Assembly (NCBI RefSeq): GCF_001729745.1 | Contig: NZ_CP017186.1 | Coordinates: 2,170,001-2,234,000, forward strand | Source of the DNA: Enterobacter hormaechei subsp. hoffmannii | GTDB lineage: Bacteria > Pseudomonadota > Gammaproteobacteria > Enterobacterales > Enterobacteriaceae | DNA: 64,000 nt | Reading direction: 5' to 3' | Shown: positions 53,065-63,718 of the stretch, piece by piece | Position numbering within the stretch: position 1 is the first letter of the stretch | Layout of the letters: every line of letters begins with the position of its first letter | Notes under the pieces: model-generated | The model's database searches: none | What the model was told of the DNA's origin: nothing | What the model saw: only the letters and a program-made list of their open reading frames with translations | Program-made: the position numbers and the translations under genes

Positions 53065-53631
53065 TTATTGCCCTGTCAACGCTTCATAAATATCCTTGAG
53101 GCGATTACGCAAAAATCGCACGGCTTTGTGTTTGCGGGATAATAACGCCTGCACGCTGTCGCCCGTTTCCTCCGCCAGCGCCTTCATGGTGTATCCCTCA
53201 AATTCCGTTTTTTCAAACACCTCGCGCTGTGGTGGCGGCAGTTCCGACAGGGCTTGCCCCAACTCTTCCCACAGCAGCATGTTGAGATACTCCTCCTCCG
53301 GCGTTTGCGGTACGCCGAATAACGTTTCTGCAATCTCCTGCTCCGGAAAGTCCTCATCATCTGCCGTCAGGTACCCCGGTAGTGAAACCTCATGCTTTTT
53401 TCGCGCCCGGTCGATCATCTCATTCCGCGCGGCGCGAAACAGCCAGGCGGCGACGTTCTCCACCGGTTGTTCCACTTTCATCAACTGCCAGGTCACTTCC
53501 TGAAGAATATCATCGACATCATCACGAACCGCAGTCCGTCCGCGAATGAAGGCTTTTAGCCGTGCGCGGCAGGCATTGAGTGCCGAGATCAGTAATGATT
53601 CCCCCGCGTCACCGGCTTTCATATCGCTCAC
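53065..53631 (-). CDS. ECF-type RNA polymerase sigma factor
   Basis: A 188-residue sigma-70 family protein with region 2 (LNACRARLKAFIRGRTAVRD, DVDDILQEVTWQLMKVEQPV, NVAAWLFRAARNEMIDRARK) and region 4 (ALSELPPPQREVFEKTEFEG, KALAEETGDSVQALLSRKHK). These are extracytoplasmic-function sigma factors. It overlaps the upstream membrane-protein gene by four bases (ATGA on the minus strand), so the two are translated together. The dsbG gene follows by 41 bp. No zinc-binding anti-sigma (HxxxCxxC) is seen in the pair; the membrane protein is the best candidate regulator. Confidence 0.92.
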   Translation of the reverse strand: MSDMKAGDAGESLLISALNACRARLKAFIRGRTAVRDDVDDILQEVTWQLMKVEQPVENVAAWLFRAARNEMIDRARKKHEVSLPGYLTADDEDFPEQEIAETLFGVPQTPEEEYLNMLLWEELGQALSELPPPQREVFEKTEFEGYTMKALAEETGDSVQALLSRKHKAVRFLRNRLKDIYEALTGQ

Positions 53632-54041
53632 TCGGCTTCCGGCGCTTTCGCAGCGTTATCATCTCGCTTCTCATCCCGGTCATCGTGCCACCGGCAATGA
53701 CCATGACGCCCAAATCCTGCCCGACGCTGCTGAATGAAGGCCTCACGTTGTTCGGGGGTCATATTCATCCATTGTGCGTGCATACGACGGTGTGCACCGA
53801 ACCTGCCTGGACGAAAACCCAGCCCACCGAAAAGAATGCGGCTCAGCAGCAGGATCCCCAGCGCCTGCCAGAAGCCAATGGCTTTAACCCCCAGGATGGC
53901 CGGGAGTAACGCGTTCCACAGGGACATGACCAGCAGGCCAAGCACCACGAACAGGACTGCGCCTATCACGATGCCCTTGTACATACGATGGCGGCCCAAA
54001 CCACGTCCGTGACCTTTTCCGTGCATATCAAAATTTCTCAT
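53628..54041 (-). CDS. Small His/Arg-rich two-helix membrane protein coupled to the sigma factor
   Basis: A 137-residue protein: His/Gly-rich N-terminus (DMHGKGHGRGLGRHRMY), two transmembrane helices at about 23-45 and 55-73 (GFWQALGILLLSRILFGG), then a His/Arg-rich tail (GAHRRMHAQWMNMTPEQREA, RHGHCRWHDDRDEKRDD). The MTPEQREAF segment resembles the LTxxQ motif of Spy/CpxP-like and heavy-metal sensor proteins. Overlap with the ECF gene suggests it controls the sigma factor, perhaps by sensing metal ions, but it is not a known anti-sigma family. Start at 54041 has GAGG upstream. Confidence 0.8.
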   Translation of the reverse strand: MRNFDMHGKGHGRGLGRHRMYKGIVIGAVLFVVLGLLVMSLWNALLPAILGVKAIGFWQALGILLLSRILFGGLGFRPGRFGAHRRMHAQWMNMTPEQREAFIQQRRAGFGRHGHCRWHDDRDEKRDDNAAKAPEAE

Positions 54042-54202
54042 GTGTACCTCGTTTATGTTGAATGATTATGGTCTCTGATGAGGTAGACGGATGAGGAACA
54101 GAAATATTGCCGGGGAAAGATAAAATTTATGTGATAGCGGCTTTGTACGGATAACAGTAATGGCTGAAGGAGATTGTGCAGCGGCTGAATGCAGACATTA
54201 AA

Positions 54203-54222
54203 AAGGCTCCAACAGGAGCCTT
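54203..54222 (-). terminator. Terminator of the chemoreceptor gene
   Basis: On the minus strand AAGGCTCC, loop TGTT, GGAGCCTT then TTTAAT, eleven bases after the stop codon at 54233. Confidence 0.9.
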
Positions 54223-54232
54223 CCTCATTTAA

Positions 54233-55783
54233 TCACGCAATTGCCGGCAGACGAAAACTCGAAATACTCTGCGACAGCTGCTGCGCCTGCTCCTCGAGCG
54301 AGGCCGCGGCTGCGGCGGATTGCTGCACCAGCGCCGCGTTCTGCTGGGTCACACCGTCCATCTCCGTTACGGCCTGCCCAACCTGACCAATTCCACGGCT
54401 CTGCTCTTCTGAGGCAACCGAAATCTGTTCCATCAGCGTATGCACTTTATTCACAGAGCTGATAATAGAATCAATCACCTCTCCCGAACGATTCACCAGT
54501 TCCGCACCGTTTTTCACGCTGGAAACAGACTGGGCGATAAGGCTTTCGATATCCTTCGCCGCCACCGCGCTTTTCTGGGCCAGGGTGCGCACTTCACTTG
54601 CCACCACGGCAAATCCTCGCCCCTGCGTACCGGCACGCGCCGCTTCAACGGCCGCGTTCAGCGCCAGAATATTAGTCTGGAAAGCAATACTGTTGATGAC
54701 ACTGGTGATGTCCTCAATACGCTTCGAGTTGGACGCGATAGTATTCATCGTTTCGATGACTTCACGGGTTACCGCTTCACCGGTATGGGCATTTTTCACG
54801 GCATCCTGCACCAGCTTACCGGCCTGGAACACGTTATCGGTGTTATTCGCCACCGTCGCGCTCAGCTCTTCCATGCTGGCGGCCGTCTGGGTCAGGGCAG
54901 AAGCCTGTTGCTCGGTACGGGAGGCCAGGTCGATATTGCCGGAAGCAATTTCCTGCGCCGCATGCGTTACGGTGTGGCTGGCATCGCGCACCTGAGAAAT
55001 GGTGGAGAGCAGCGCCTGGCGCATCTGCTCCATCGAGGACATCAGGTGATCGATTTCATTCCCGGAATCACGCTTGATCGGTACCGGTACGTCCAGCTTC
55101 CCGGCCGCAATCTGTCGACAGTGCTCGCGCGCCAGGTTCACTGGCGCAAAGACCACGCGTTTCATCAGCAGGCTGACGACGAGGATCACCACCACGAACA
55201 GCACCGCAATGCAGGCGATAATAACCAGACCCGACACAAAATTATGGCTCGCATCCTCGTTCAGCGTTTTGGCGTACTTCTGGTGTACGGAGAGAACCTG
55301 ATCGAGCACAATTTCATATTGGCGATCAAGTTGAGACACCACGGGAATAAGAGCGTTGAACCGCGACACATCGTGAGCGGCGGCAGCGGCAATCAGCGGT
55401 GCCAGTCCCTGGTTACGGTAATTTTGCCACGCCTGCTGGTAGGCAGTGACCAGCGGGGCTTCGTCCGGCAAACGCGGCGAGGCCATAAACGCCGAAAATG
55501 CACTATCGGCTTTGGTCAGCGCCTCTTTAACCGAGGCCAGTTTCGCAGACGAGTCGGTGGCGTCCCCCGCTTCCACCATTTTCACATACTCCATAACCCT
55601 GACGCGCAGGGTTCGGCTATGGTTAATGGGATCAATAATGGACAGGACCACCTGAATTTCTTTGTTCACATTATCCAGCGAAGTATTACTTTTAATGATG
55701 AGCCCAACGCTGGTGATGGTGCTGGCCACAAAGAAGAAAAGCAGAGAAAACAGGATAATCAGGGATGATTTTTTCAACGACAT
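54233..55783 (-). CDS. Methyl-accepting chemotaxis protein with four-helix-bundle sensor
   Basis: A 516-residue chemoreceptor. Transmembrane helices at about 8-30 ([20 protein letters not shown]) and 187-208 ([20 protein letters not shown]) flank a periplasmic four-helix bundle of the TarH/4HB type ([20 protein letters not shown]). A HAMP domain follows ([20 protein letters not shown]), then the signalling hairpin [20 protein letters not shown] and [20 protein letters not shown]. The C-terminus SSFRLPAIA lacks an NWETF tether. Ligand unknown. It is the second chemoreceptor in the window, ending in the same RLPA motif as the partial one at 2-637. Confidence 0.95.
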   Translation of the reverse strand: MSLKKSSLIILFSLLFFFVASTITSVGLIIKSNTSLDNVNKEIQVVLSIIDPINHSRTLRVRVMEYVKMVEAGDATDSSAKLASVKEALTKADSAFSAFMASPRLPDEAPLVTAYQQAWQNYRNQGLAPLIAAAAAHDVSRFNALIPVVSQLDRQYEIVLDQVLSVHQKYAKTLNEDASHNFVSGLVIIACIAVLFVVVILVVSLLMKRVVFAPVNLAREHCRQIAAGKLDVPVPIKRDSGNEIDHLMSSMEQMRQALLSTISQVRDASHTVTHAAQEIASGNIDLASRTEQQASALTQTAASMEELSATVANNTDNVFQAGKLVQDAVKNAHTGEAVTREVIETMNTIASNSKRIEDITSVINSIAFQTNILALNAAVEAARAGTQGRGFAVVASEVRTLAQKSAVAAKDIESLIAQSVSSVKNGAELVNRSGEVIDSIISSVNKVHTLMEQISVASEEQSRGIGQVGQAVTEMDGVTQQNAALVQQSAAAAASLEEQAQQLSQSISSFRLPAIA

Positions 55784-55878
55784 AACACACCTCAGGGATT
55801 TAATTTCCCTTTGGTTATCGGCTGAATCCGATCTTTAATTAATTAAAGTTATTGATATATCCGTCAGACTTTACCCTG

Positions 55879-56895
55879 TCACTCCACGGCCTTGTACCGC
55901 CGTTGCAGTGTGGCATCCAGTTTACGCTGGATCGGCTCCGGCGTTTCCCCTTCAATCAGTTTGCCAATCAGATCAAAGCAGTGCCAGGCGAGCTGACGGT
56001 TATCCTGACGAACGGTATCGACAGGAATGGTCAGAGAATCATAGAGATAGTGATCGTCAAAGCTGGCCAGACGCATATCGCTTTGCAGCAGATTATGTTG
56101 CCCCATATAGCGCAACACCCCTTCCAGCAGACCGCAGGCGGCGGTAAAAAGGGCTTTTGGCGGGCGGCCCAGGCGCGCGCAAAGTTCGGCAAACATTTCG
56201 TAGCCGGAGCTCGGATGGTAATTACCATGAATAATCCACTCCGGACGTAGCTCGACGCCAGCGTCACGCAGCCCCTGCTTAAACCCTTCCAGACGGTCAC
56301 GCGTCGGGGAAAGCCGCGGCTGGCCGCCGAGGAAGTAGAACTCATCCGGATGCTGGCGCGCAATGTCGGCCACCAGCGTGGCGGTCGGGGTAATTGAATC
56401 GGTGAGGACCAGCGGCAGAGAACTGTCGTTCATATGACGGTCAAAGAGCACAACGGGCAACTGCTCGCTCAGCTTTTGATAATCCGCGTCGTTGAGCATG
56501 CTGGAGGCGACAATCAGCCCGTCCACCTGGCGGGCCACCATGTTATTGACCACCACCGTCTCCTGGCCCGGATTTTCATCGCTACAGGAGATCAGCAGCT
56601 GAACACCCGCCTCGCGGCAGAGGGTCTCCAGCTCATGAGAAAAAACGGCAAACCCGTAGTTGGTGATTTCCGGCACCACCAGACCAATGGTGTGGCTGCG
56701 GTTGTCCCGCAGCGAACGGGCGTGAATACTGGGCTGATAATGATGTTCTTTGGCAATCGCCAGCACACGCTCGCGTGTCTCCTCCGCCACCCGAAGCTCT
56801 TTGCTGCGGCCGTTCAGAACCAGACTGGCGGTGGCTTTTGATACCCCCGCCAGCTCCGCGATATCTTTAATGGTGACGCGTTTTGTTTTTCTCAC
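55879..56895 (-). CDS. scrR: Sucrose operon repressor ScrR (LacI family)
   Basis: A 338-residue LacI-family repressor: DNA-binding head [40 protein letters not shown] (1-60), hinge [20 protein letters not shown], and a periplasmic-binding-type core. It matches ScrR in length and in being the last gene of scrYABR. It should repress scrK and scrYABR and release them when fructose or fructose-1-phosphate appears from sucrose metabolism. It sits 28 bp after scrB. Palindromic CTAAACC/GGTTTAG sites occur ahead of both scrY and scrK. Confidence 0.95.
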   Translation of the reverse strand: MRKTKRVTIKDIAELAGVSKATASLVLNGRSKELRVAEETRERVLAIAKEHHYQPSIHARSLRDNRSHTIGLVVPEITNYGFAVFSHELETLCREAGVQLLISCSDENPGQETVVVNNMVARQVDGLIVASSMLNDADYQKLSEQLPVVLFDRHMNDSSLPLVLTDSITPTATLVADIARQHPDEFYFLGGQPRLSPTRDRLEGFKQGLRDAGVELRPEWIIHGNYHPSSGYEMFAELCARLGRPPKALFTAACGLLEGVLRYMGQHNLLQSDMRLASFDDHYLYDSLTIPVDTVRQDNRQLAWHCFDLIGKLIEGETPEPIQRKLDATLQRRYKAVE

Positions 56896-56923
56896 AACGA
56901 CTTAGATCCGGCTGCCAAAACCC

Positions 56924-58330
56924 CTATTCTATCATGCAGCTGCGCAGCGACCAGTAGCGTAATGTGATGTCGGACGCACCTTCGAAGCGAACCTGGGCCG
57001 GATGGTCAGGAAAATAGCGGCTGCTCATGACGCCTTCACCATGATTGATGAAAATTTCGACGCTGGAACGGTCACACAGCACGCGTAAATGATGAACAGT
57101 GCCCTGCCAGTAGCGGTTCAACGTCTCTCCGGTTACCAGGCTGGCGCGTTCCAGATGGATCCCCGCATCATCCATAATCAGCCGCAACGCGCCGGCAAAA
57201 TCCACATTAACGCGCGAGGCGCTCAGTTCGAACTCAAGACGCGTTCCCTCCAGCACCGGGGCATCGCTGGCGCGTCCCTGCCAGTGATGTTCATCCTCGC
57301 GCAGCGTTTCCAGCTCACGGACCGGCGTTTGCCAGAGCTTACCGTCGCGGTAGCGCAGCTCGCGCGGACAGGTCATCTGGTGGATCCAGCCGTGCACCCG
57401 TGTAGGCTGGAGCATCTCTTCGCCGTCCGGCACGCCCATCCAGCCGATGAGGATGCGGCGGCGGCCTTCTGCCACCGTGGTTTGCGGCGCGTAAAATTCG
57501 AAACCGGCATCAAGCTCATGCAATTCGTCGTGCGCAAATGCAGGCGTTTGATAATCAAATGCCCCACTCATCCAGACGGCCGGATAGGTGTTGAGATAGC
57601 GATGCGGTTCGCGCGCCAGCCCCTGTGGGCAGCAGATCAAGACGTGTGTGCCATCAAGCGCAAACAGATCCGGGCACTCCCACATATAGCCCGCGTCCGT
57701 GAGTCCATTGACGCCGTGACCAGCGATTTCGCCGCAGGACGCCCAGGTGTGCAAATCGGCTGACGTAAACAGCAGCACCTTGCCGCGCTTATGCTGATCC
57801 TGCGCCCCGAGCACCATGTACCACTGCCCGTCATGGCGCCACACTTTCGGGTCGCGGACGTGCCCGGTATACCCGTCCGGCAGGGGCAACACCGGTCCCA
57901 GTTTGGCAAACGTGCCGTCGTCATTTTGCACCGCCAGACACTGCCAGGCGGTGCGGCCGCCATCGTCAAACTTAACGTTGCCGGTATAGCACAGGGTCAG
58001 CACGCCGTTGTTATCCACGGCGCTGCCGGAGTAACAGCCATTGCGGTCATACTCTTCGTCAGGCATCAGCGCCATTGGCTCGTGCTGCCAGTGCACCAGA
58101 TCTGCTGAGCTCCAGTGTCCCCAGCACTTGTAGCGATGATCGCAGCCCAGCGGGTTCCACTGATAAAACAGATGGTAACGTCCGGCAAACCAGATAAAGC
58201 CGTTCGGATCGTTCATCAGCCCCGTCACCGGCGCAGGATGCCACTGCGGATAGTGGCTGTCCGCTTGCGCACGCGGCTGGCCTTGCATAACGGCCTGCAA
58301 CACGGCAGGCCAGCGGGAAGGTAAGGTCAT
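56924..58330 (-). CDS. scrB: Sucrose-6-phosphate hydrolase ScrB
   Basis: A 468-residue GH32 beta-fructofuranosidase that splits sucrose-6-phosphate into glucose-6-phosphate and fructose. The nucleophile motif is GLMNDPNGFIWFAGRYHLFY (WMNDPNG-type), the RDP motif is GHVRDPKVW, and the acid/base region is MWECPDLFAL. It is cytoplasmic, with no signal peptide. Its ATG shares one base with the scrA stop (TAATG). C-terminal beta-sandwich residues VNVDFAGALRLI and SSVEIFINHGEGVMSSRYFP are typical. Confidence 0.96.
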   Translation of the reverse strand: MTLPSRWPAVLQAVMQGQPRAQADSHYPQWHPAPVTGLMNDPNGFIWFAGRYHLFYQWNPLGCDHRYKCWGHWSSADLVHWQHEPMALMPDEEYDRNGCYSGSAVDNNGVLTLCYTGNVKFDDGGRTAWQCLAVQNDDGTFAKLGPVLPLPDGYTGHVRDPKVWRHDGQWYMVLGAQDQHKRGKVLLFTSADLHTWASCGEIAGHGVNGLTDAGYMWECPDLFALDGTHVLICCPQGLAREPHRYLNTYPAVWMSGAFDYQTPAFAHDELHELDAGFEFYAPQTTVAEGRRRILIGWMGVPDGEEMLQPTRVHGWIHQMTCPRELRYRDGKLWQTPVRELETLREDEHHWQGRASDAPVLEGTRLEFELSASRVNVDFAGALRLIMDDAGIHLERASLVTGETLNRYWQGTVHHLRVLCDRSSVEIFINHGEGVMSSRYFPDHPAQVRFEGASDITLRYWSLRSCMIE

Positions 58331-59700
58331 TATTCAGAGTCCGTCTTATATTTCAGCAGCAGAGAGACGGTGAACGCCACGCCAAAGGCAATCACCATGC
58401 CGATAATATAGTTGAGCAGCGAGCTGGCCTGAACGATCGCCATACCGGGAAGCGCCGTCAGCCCAACGGCGGTCATGTAGACATGCACCGACACTACCCA
58501 GGCCCCGCCCGCTGCGCCACCGATCAGGGCCGCGATAAACGGCTTCACGAAACGCAGGTTGATGCCAAAAATTGCCGCTTCGGTGATGCCCAGCATCGCG
58601 GAAAACGCCGACGGTAAGGTAATGGCTTTGATTTTGGCATCACGGGTTTTGAACCACACCGCCAGACATGCCCCGCCCTGCGCCACGTTCGCCATCGCCC
58701 AGATCGGCAGCAGGAAGTTCACGCCAATCGACGGGTTACCCAGCAGTCCGGCCTCAATAGCGTGGAAGCTGTGGTGAATGCCGGTAATGACAATCACCGA
58801 ATAGAGCCCACCAAACAACAGCCCGGCCAGCCAGCCCGCGTGGGCAATCAGGGTGCTAAGAATAAAGGAGATCCCGTCGCCCAGCGCGCGTCCCGCCGGG
58901 CCAATAATCAACAGCGCGATAAAGCCGGAGATAATGACGGTCAGGAACGGCGTCAGGATCAGATCTAACGCATCCGGGATCGCCCGGCGAAGCTGTTTTT
59001 CCACAATGCTCATAAACCACACCGCCAGCAGTACCGGGAAGACGGTTCCCTGATAGCCAATCATGGCGATTTCAAGACCGAAGAAGTTCATGGTGTGGAA
59101 GCCGGACGCTACGCCCCAGGCGTTGGTCAGCGCCGGATGAGTCAGGATGCCGCCGAGCGTTGCGCCCAGATACGGGTTGCCGCCAAACTCCCGCGCGGCG
59201 GTGAAGCCAATCAGGATCGGCAGAATAATAAACGCCGCCGAGCTGCACATATCCAGCATGATATAGAGCGCGTTATCCGGATTAACCCAGCCGTAGGTTT
59301 TAACCATCCCGAGCAGGCCCATCAGCAGACCCGAGGCCACGATCGCCGGAATAATCGGCACGAAGATGTTGGAGAGCAGACGCGCGATGCGCTGGAACGG
59401 GTTCAGCTTGCGGGCTGCAATATCCGCCGCTTCCGATTTACTGGACTCGCTAATCCCTGCCGCCTGAATAAACGCGGCGTAAACCTTATTCACCACCCCG
59501 GTGCCGAAGATCACCTGCATCTGCCCGGCGTTTCGAAAACAGCCTTTTACACCTTCAACCTTGCCGATAGCCTGCTGGTCGGCAAGCGCATCATCGACCA
59601 GCACCAGACGAAGGCGCGTGGCGCAATGTGCCGCGCTGGCAATGTTCTCTTTGCCACCGAGCAGCGGAATAAGCTCGCGCGCAATATGATTAAAATCCAT
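58330..59700 (-). CDS. scrA: Sucrose-specific PTS enzyme IIBC ScrA
   Basis: A 456-residue phosphotransferase permease that imports sucrose and phosphorylates it to sucrose-6-phosphate. The N-terminal IIB domain (1-90) has the phosphorylated Cys26 in AAHCATRLRLVL and GVKGCFRNAGQMQVIFGTGV. The IIC domain (about 105-456) has the sugar channel helices and GIHHSFHAIEAGLLGNPSIG. No IIA domain is fused, so IIA-Glc (Crr) should donate the phosphate. It lies between scrY and scrB in the usual order. Confidence 0.96.
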   Translation of the reverse strand: MDFNHIARELIPLLGGKENIASAAHCATRLRLVLVDDALADQQAIGKVEGVKGCFRNAGQMQVIFGTGVVNKVYAAFIQAAGISESSKSEAADIAARKLNPFQRIARLLSNIFVPIIPAIVASGLLMGLLGMVKTYGWVNPDNALYIMLDMCSSAAFIILPILIGFTAAREFGGNPYLGATLGGILTHPALTNAWGVASGFHTMNFFGLEIAMIGYQGTVFPVLLAVWFMSIVEKQLRRAIPDALDLILTPFLTVIISGFIALLIIGPAGRALGDGISFILSTLIAHAGWLAGLLFGGLYSVIVITGIHHSFHAIEAGLLGNPSIGVNFLLPIWAMANVAQGGACLAVWFKTRDAKIKAITLPSAFSAMLGITEAAIFGINLRFVKPFIAALIGGAAGGAWVVSVHVYMTAVGLTALPGMAIVQASSLLNYIIGMVIAFGVAFTVSLLLKYKTDSE

Positions 59701-59766
59701 AGATACCTCTTCCTGACCTCTTTTTATGGTGTTCGAAACGCCCCCGCGATGCGGGAGCGTGAAGGG

Positions 59767-61296
<1,530 letters not shown>

Positions 61297-61326
61297 CTAA
61301 TAACTATCGGTAAAAGTGCTAAATTG

Positions 61327-61340
61327 CTAAACCGGTTTAG
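61327..61340 (-). promoter_or_regulatory. ScrR operator ahead of scrY
   Basis: CTAAACCGGTTTAG, a perfect 14-bp palindrome of the type bound by LacI/FruR-like repressors, 43 bp from the scrY start. A further half-site CTAAACCG lies at 61351-61358. Confidence 0.85.
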
Positions 61341-61386
61341 GTGAGTGATACTAAACCGTTGAATTTTGAATCGGCAACGTTTTTTG

Positions 61387-61400
61387 CTAAACCGTTTTAG
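61387..61400 (-). promoter_or_regulatory. Second ScrR operator ahead of scrY
   Basis: CTAAACCGTTTTAG, one base away from the perfect palindrome, 60 bp upstream of the first operator. The pair may allow looping or cooperative repression. Confidence 0.8.
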
Positions 61401-61455
61401 TAAGTGTGATCGAGGCGACAATTCAGGCCCCCGACCGGAGGCCTGGCGATGTGAA

Positions 61456-62352
61456 TTACAGTTCGTGATGATAAGGCAGCGCGGTCATTGCCCCTTTTGC
61501 GGTTGTCGCCAGCGCTCCGCAGCGCTGCGCTAACGTGATGACCTCTGAGAGACAGGCCTGGCCATGACGTGCCAGACCGAACAGCAGCCCGGCGACGAAA
61601 GCATCCCCCGCACCGGTGGTATCAATGCATTCTACGGGTGATGCAGGATAGTGCGTCAACGCGCCTCCCTGCCAGGCGGTCACGCCCTCTTTTCCCTGCG
61701 TCACCAGCACCAGCCTGGCCGGACAGGTGCGCATTAGCTCCGCCAGCCCCTCATGGACCTGCGCATTTCCGGTCAAGAACGCCAGCTCTTCCACCGAGAA
61801 TTTCACCACATCTGCACAGGCTAATGCCCGCTCAAGACACTGGCGCAGCTCGACTTCATCGTGCCAGAGATCGGCGCGGATATTGGGGTCAAGGCTGACG
61901 AAACCGCCCGCCTGTCTGATAGCGGCCATCGCCTGAAACGTCGCGGAACGGCTGGGTTCGGCGCTAAGCGCGATAGAGCAGACGTGCAGCCACTCCCCGG
62001 CGCGGAATGGCGGGATATCGGCGGCGTCGAGGAACAGATCAGCACTCGGGCGAACCATAAAGGTAAAGGAACGTTCCCCGTCGTCATCGAGATCCACCAC
62101 CACCGTGGAGGTGCGATGCCGCGGATCCCGTCTCAGCCATTCTGTATTAACCTGCTCATCCGCAAGCGTTTTTTGCATAAAGCGCCCGAAGGGGTCGTCG
62201 CCCACCCGGCCTATAAAGGCGCTTCTGCCGCCCAGACGCGCAATCCCAACCGCGACGTTGGCCGGTGCGCCGCCCGGACATTGCAGCAGTTTGCCCTCTC
62301 CGTCGGGCAACAGATCCACCACTGCATCGCCAAGTACCCAGATCGTCTCCAT
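61456..62352 (-). CDS. scrK: Fructokinase ScrK
   Basis: A 298-residue PfkB-family kinase that phosphorylates the fructose released by ScrB. The family signatures are CPGGAPANVAVGIARLGGRS and CIDTTGAGDAFVAGLLFGLA (catalytic Asp). It is transcribed in the same direction as scrYABR with 171 bp between scrK and scrY that hold two ScrR operators, and has its own operator upstream, so it is a separate unit in the same regulon. A hairpin without T-tract (61424-61445) follows its stop. Confidence 0.95.
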   Translation of the reverse strand: METIWVLGDAVVDLLPDGEGKLLQCPGGAPANVAVGIARLGGRSAFIGRVGDDPFGRFMQKTLADEQVNTEWLRRDPRHRTSTVVVDLDDDGERSFTFMVRPSADLFLDAADIPPFRAGEWLHVCSIALSAEPSRSATFQAMAAIRQAGGFVSLDPNIRADLWHDEVELRQCLERALACADVVKFSVEELAFLTGNAQVHEGLAELMRTCPARLVLVTQGKEGVTAWQGGALTHYPASPVECIDTTGAGDAFVAGLLFGLARHGQACLSEVITLAQRCGALATTAKGAMTALPYHHEL

Positions 62353-62375
62353 ATCACCTTCTTAGCTAAATCATG

Positions 62376-62389
62376 TTAAACCGGTTTAG
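62376..62389 (-). promoter_or_regulatory. ScrR operator ahead of scrK
   Basis: TTAAACCGGTTTAG matches the scrY operator in 13 of 14 bases (the outermost pair differs), 23 bp upstream of the scrK start. Confidence 0.82.
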
Positions 62390-62440
62390 CTATTTAAGCA
62401 CAGGCAGGGTGTCGGGGAAATATGGCGAGGGACAATTTGC

Positions 62441-63652
62441 TTAACCCACCCGATGGGGCCAGTGAATATCACCCACGCCATTGAGCTGCGGGCGGGCAAA
62501 CAAAAAGCCCTGGAAGCGGCGAATACCGGCGGATTCAAGCCAGCACCACTCTTCTATCTTCTCAATGCCTTCTGCGACCAGCGTAATCTCCAGATCGGTG
62601 CAGCAGCTGATTATCGACTTCACAATCGCCTGCTTGGGCCCGCTCAGATGGATATCGCTGACGATCTCTCTGTCGATTTTGAGCTTATCCGGCTGGAACC
62701 GCGTGAGCAGTGAAAGACCAGCATAGCCGGAACCAAAATCATCTATCGCCAGCCCAACCCCTTCCGCGCGCAGCTGTTTAATGGCGCTGTTAAACTGGTT
62801 GAAGCCAGAGATCATCTCGTTCTCAGTGACTTCAATGATCACCTGCTCTGGCTGTAGATTGTGCTTTTTGATCTGCGTTACCAGGAACTCTACCGCGCCC
62901 GGCACGTTAACCAGCGACATTGGCAGCAGGTTCACCGCCAGTTTGTGGCTGCAGATGCCCAGCTTTTGCGCCAGCGCAAAGGTCCAGGCTTTGGTATGCA
63001 GATCGACTTCGTATATCTTTTCACGATCGAGACTACGGAAAAAATGCTCCGGGCTGCCGCCGTCGTTTCCGCGTATAAGCGCTTCGAGAGAACTGATTTT
63101 GCCTTCGGACGGCTCGACAATGGGTTGCAGCGCAAACTGGCAGGGCTGTCCCGCCAGCAGACCTAACCCTTTACCAAACGGCGCGCGCTCTCGCGAAAGC
63201 GTCCATTTATCAGGCTCATAGTCCAAAGCGGGTGGGATAGCGGTTTTGCCGGCGATAAAGGTCTGAATAAATTTGAAGACCCGATCCTCAGAAGTCAGGT
63301 AGCTTTCCAGCTTGCTGTAATGCAGAACCGATGCCAGAACCGCTTTCGGGGTCTGAACGTCCATGTTAAACAGCAGCATTCCCACGTCTTCGAAACGTCG
63401 GCGCGGACCGTAATCGCGCATCAGCTCCACCACGCCGGTATGCCGGTTGTCCGCACGGATGATGTTAAAAAGCGCGACGACGCTCTGTTCCGTGCCTTCG
63501 AGAATTTGCAGAACGTCACGTCCACTGGAGAGAAGAATGCCTGAGATGCCCTGCTCCGTATTACGGATCCTGGCCTTTTCAACCAGCGAGCTTAACGCTG
63601 CGGAGGTGCAGGTTAAGCTCAGCTGGCTTCGATAAATGAGAGTTGTCAGCAC
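62441..63652 (-). CDS. BLUF-EAL blue-light-responsive c-di-GMP phosphodiesterase
   Basis: A 403-residue protein similar to BlrP1/YcgF (BluF). Residues 1-95 form a flavin-binding BLUF domain with Tyr7, Asn31 and Gln49; their spacing (24 and 18) is the same as the photoactive triad of AppA. The semi-conserved Trp is Val90 here, with Met92 kept. Residues about 165-400 are an EAL domain with all catalytic positions: Glu190 (EALIR), Asn241, Glu274, Asp304-Asp305, Lys325, Glu361 and Gln381, so it should hydrolyse c-di-GMP to pGpG. This contrasts with E. coli YcgF, which lacks phosphodiesterase activity. The start is GTG with a weak ribosome site. No light-sensing repressor partner (YcgE-like) is adjacent. 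Confidence 0.93.
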   Translation of the reverse strand: MLTTLIYRSQLSLTCTSAALSSLVEKARIRNTEQGISGILLSSGRDVLQILEGTEQSVVALFNIIRADNRHTGVVELMRDYGPRRRFEDVGMLLFNMDVQTPKAVLASVLHYSKLESYLTSEDRVFKFIQTFIAGKTAIPPALDYEPDKWTLSRERAPFGKGLGLLAGQPCQFALQPIVEPSEGKISSLEALIRGNDGGSPEHFFRSLDREKIYEVDLHTKAWTFALAQKLGICSHKLAVNLLPMSLVNVPGAVEFLVTQIKKHNLQPEQVIIEVTENEMISGFNQFNSAIKQLRAEGVGLAIDDFGSGYAGLSLLTRFQPDKLKIDREIVSDIHLSGPKQAIVKSIISCCTDLEITLVAEGIEKIEEWCWLESAGIRRFQGFLFARPQLNGVGDIHWPHRVG

Positions 63653-63718
63653 AGAAACGGGGTCCGGTATGGGGTATACGCCTGAACGGTACTGTTTAAC
63701 ATAGTTCCCTGGGGTGGC

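Noticed and set aside
54440..55768. 442-codon plus-strand frame
   Set aside because: It mirrors the chemoreceptor gene on the other strand; its His/Arg-rich product is a typical product of high-GC antisense frames.
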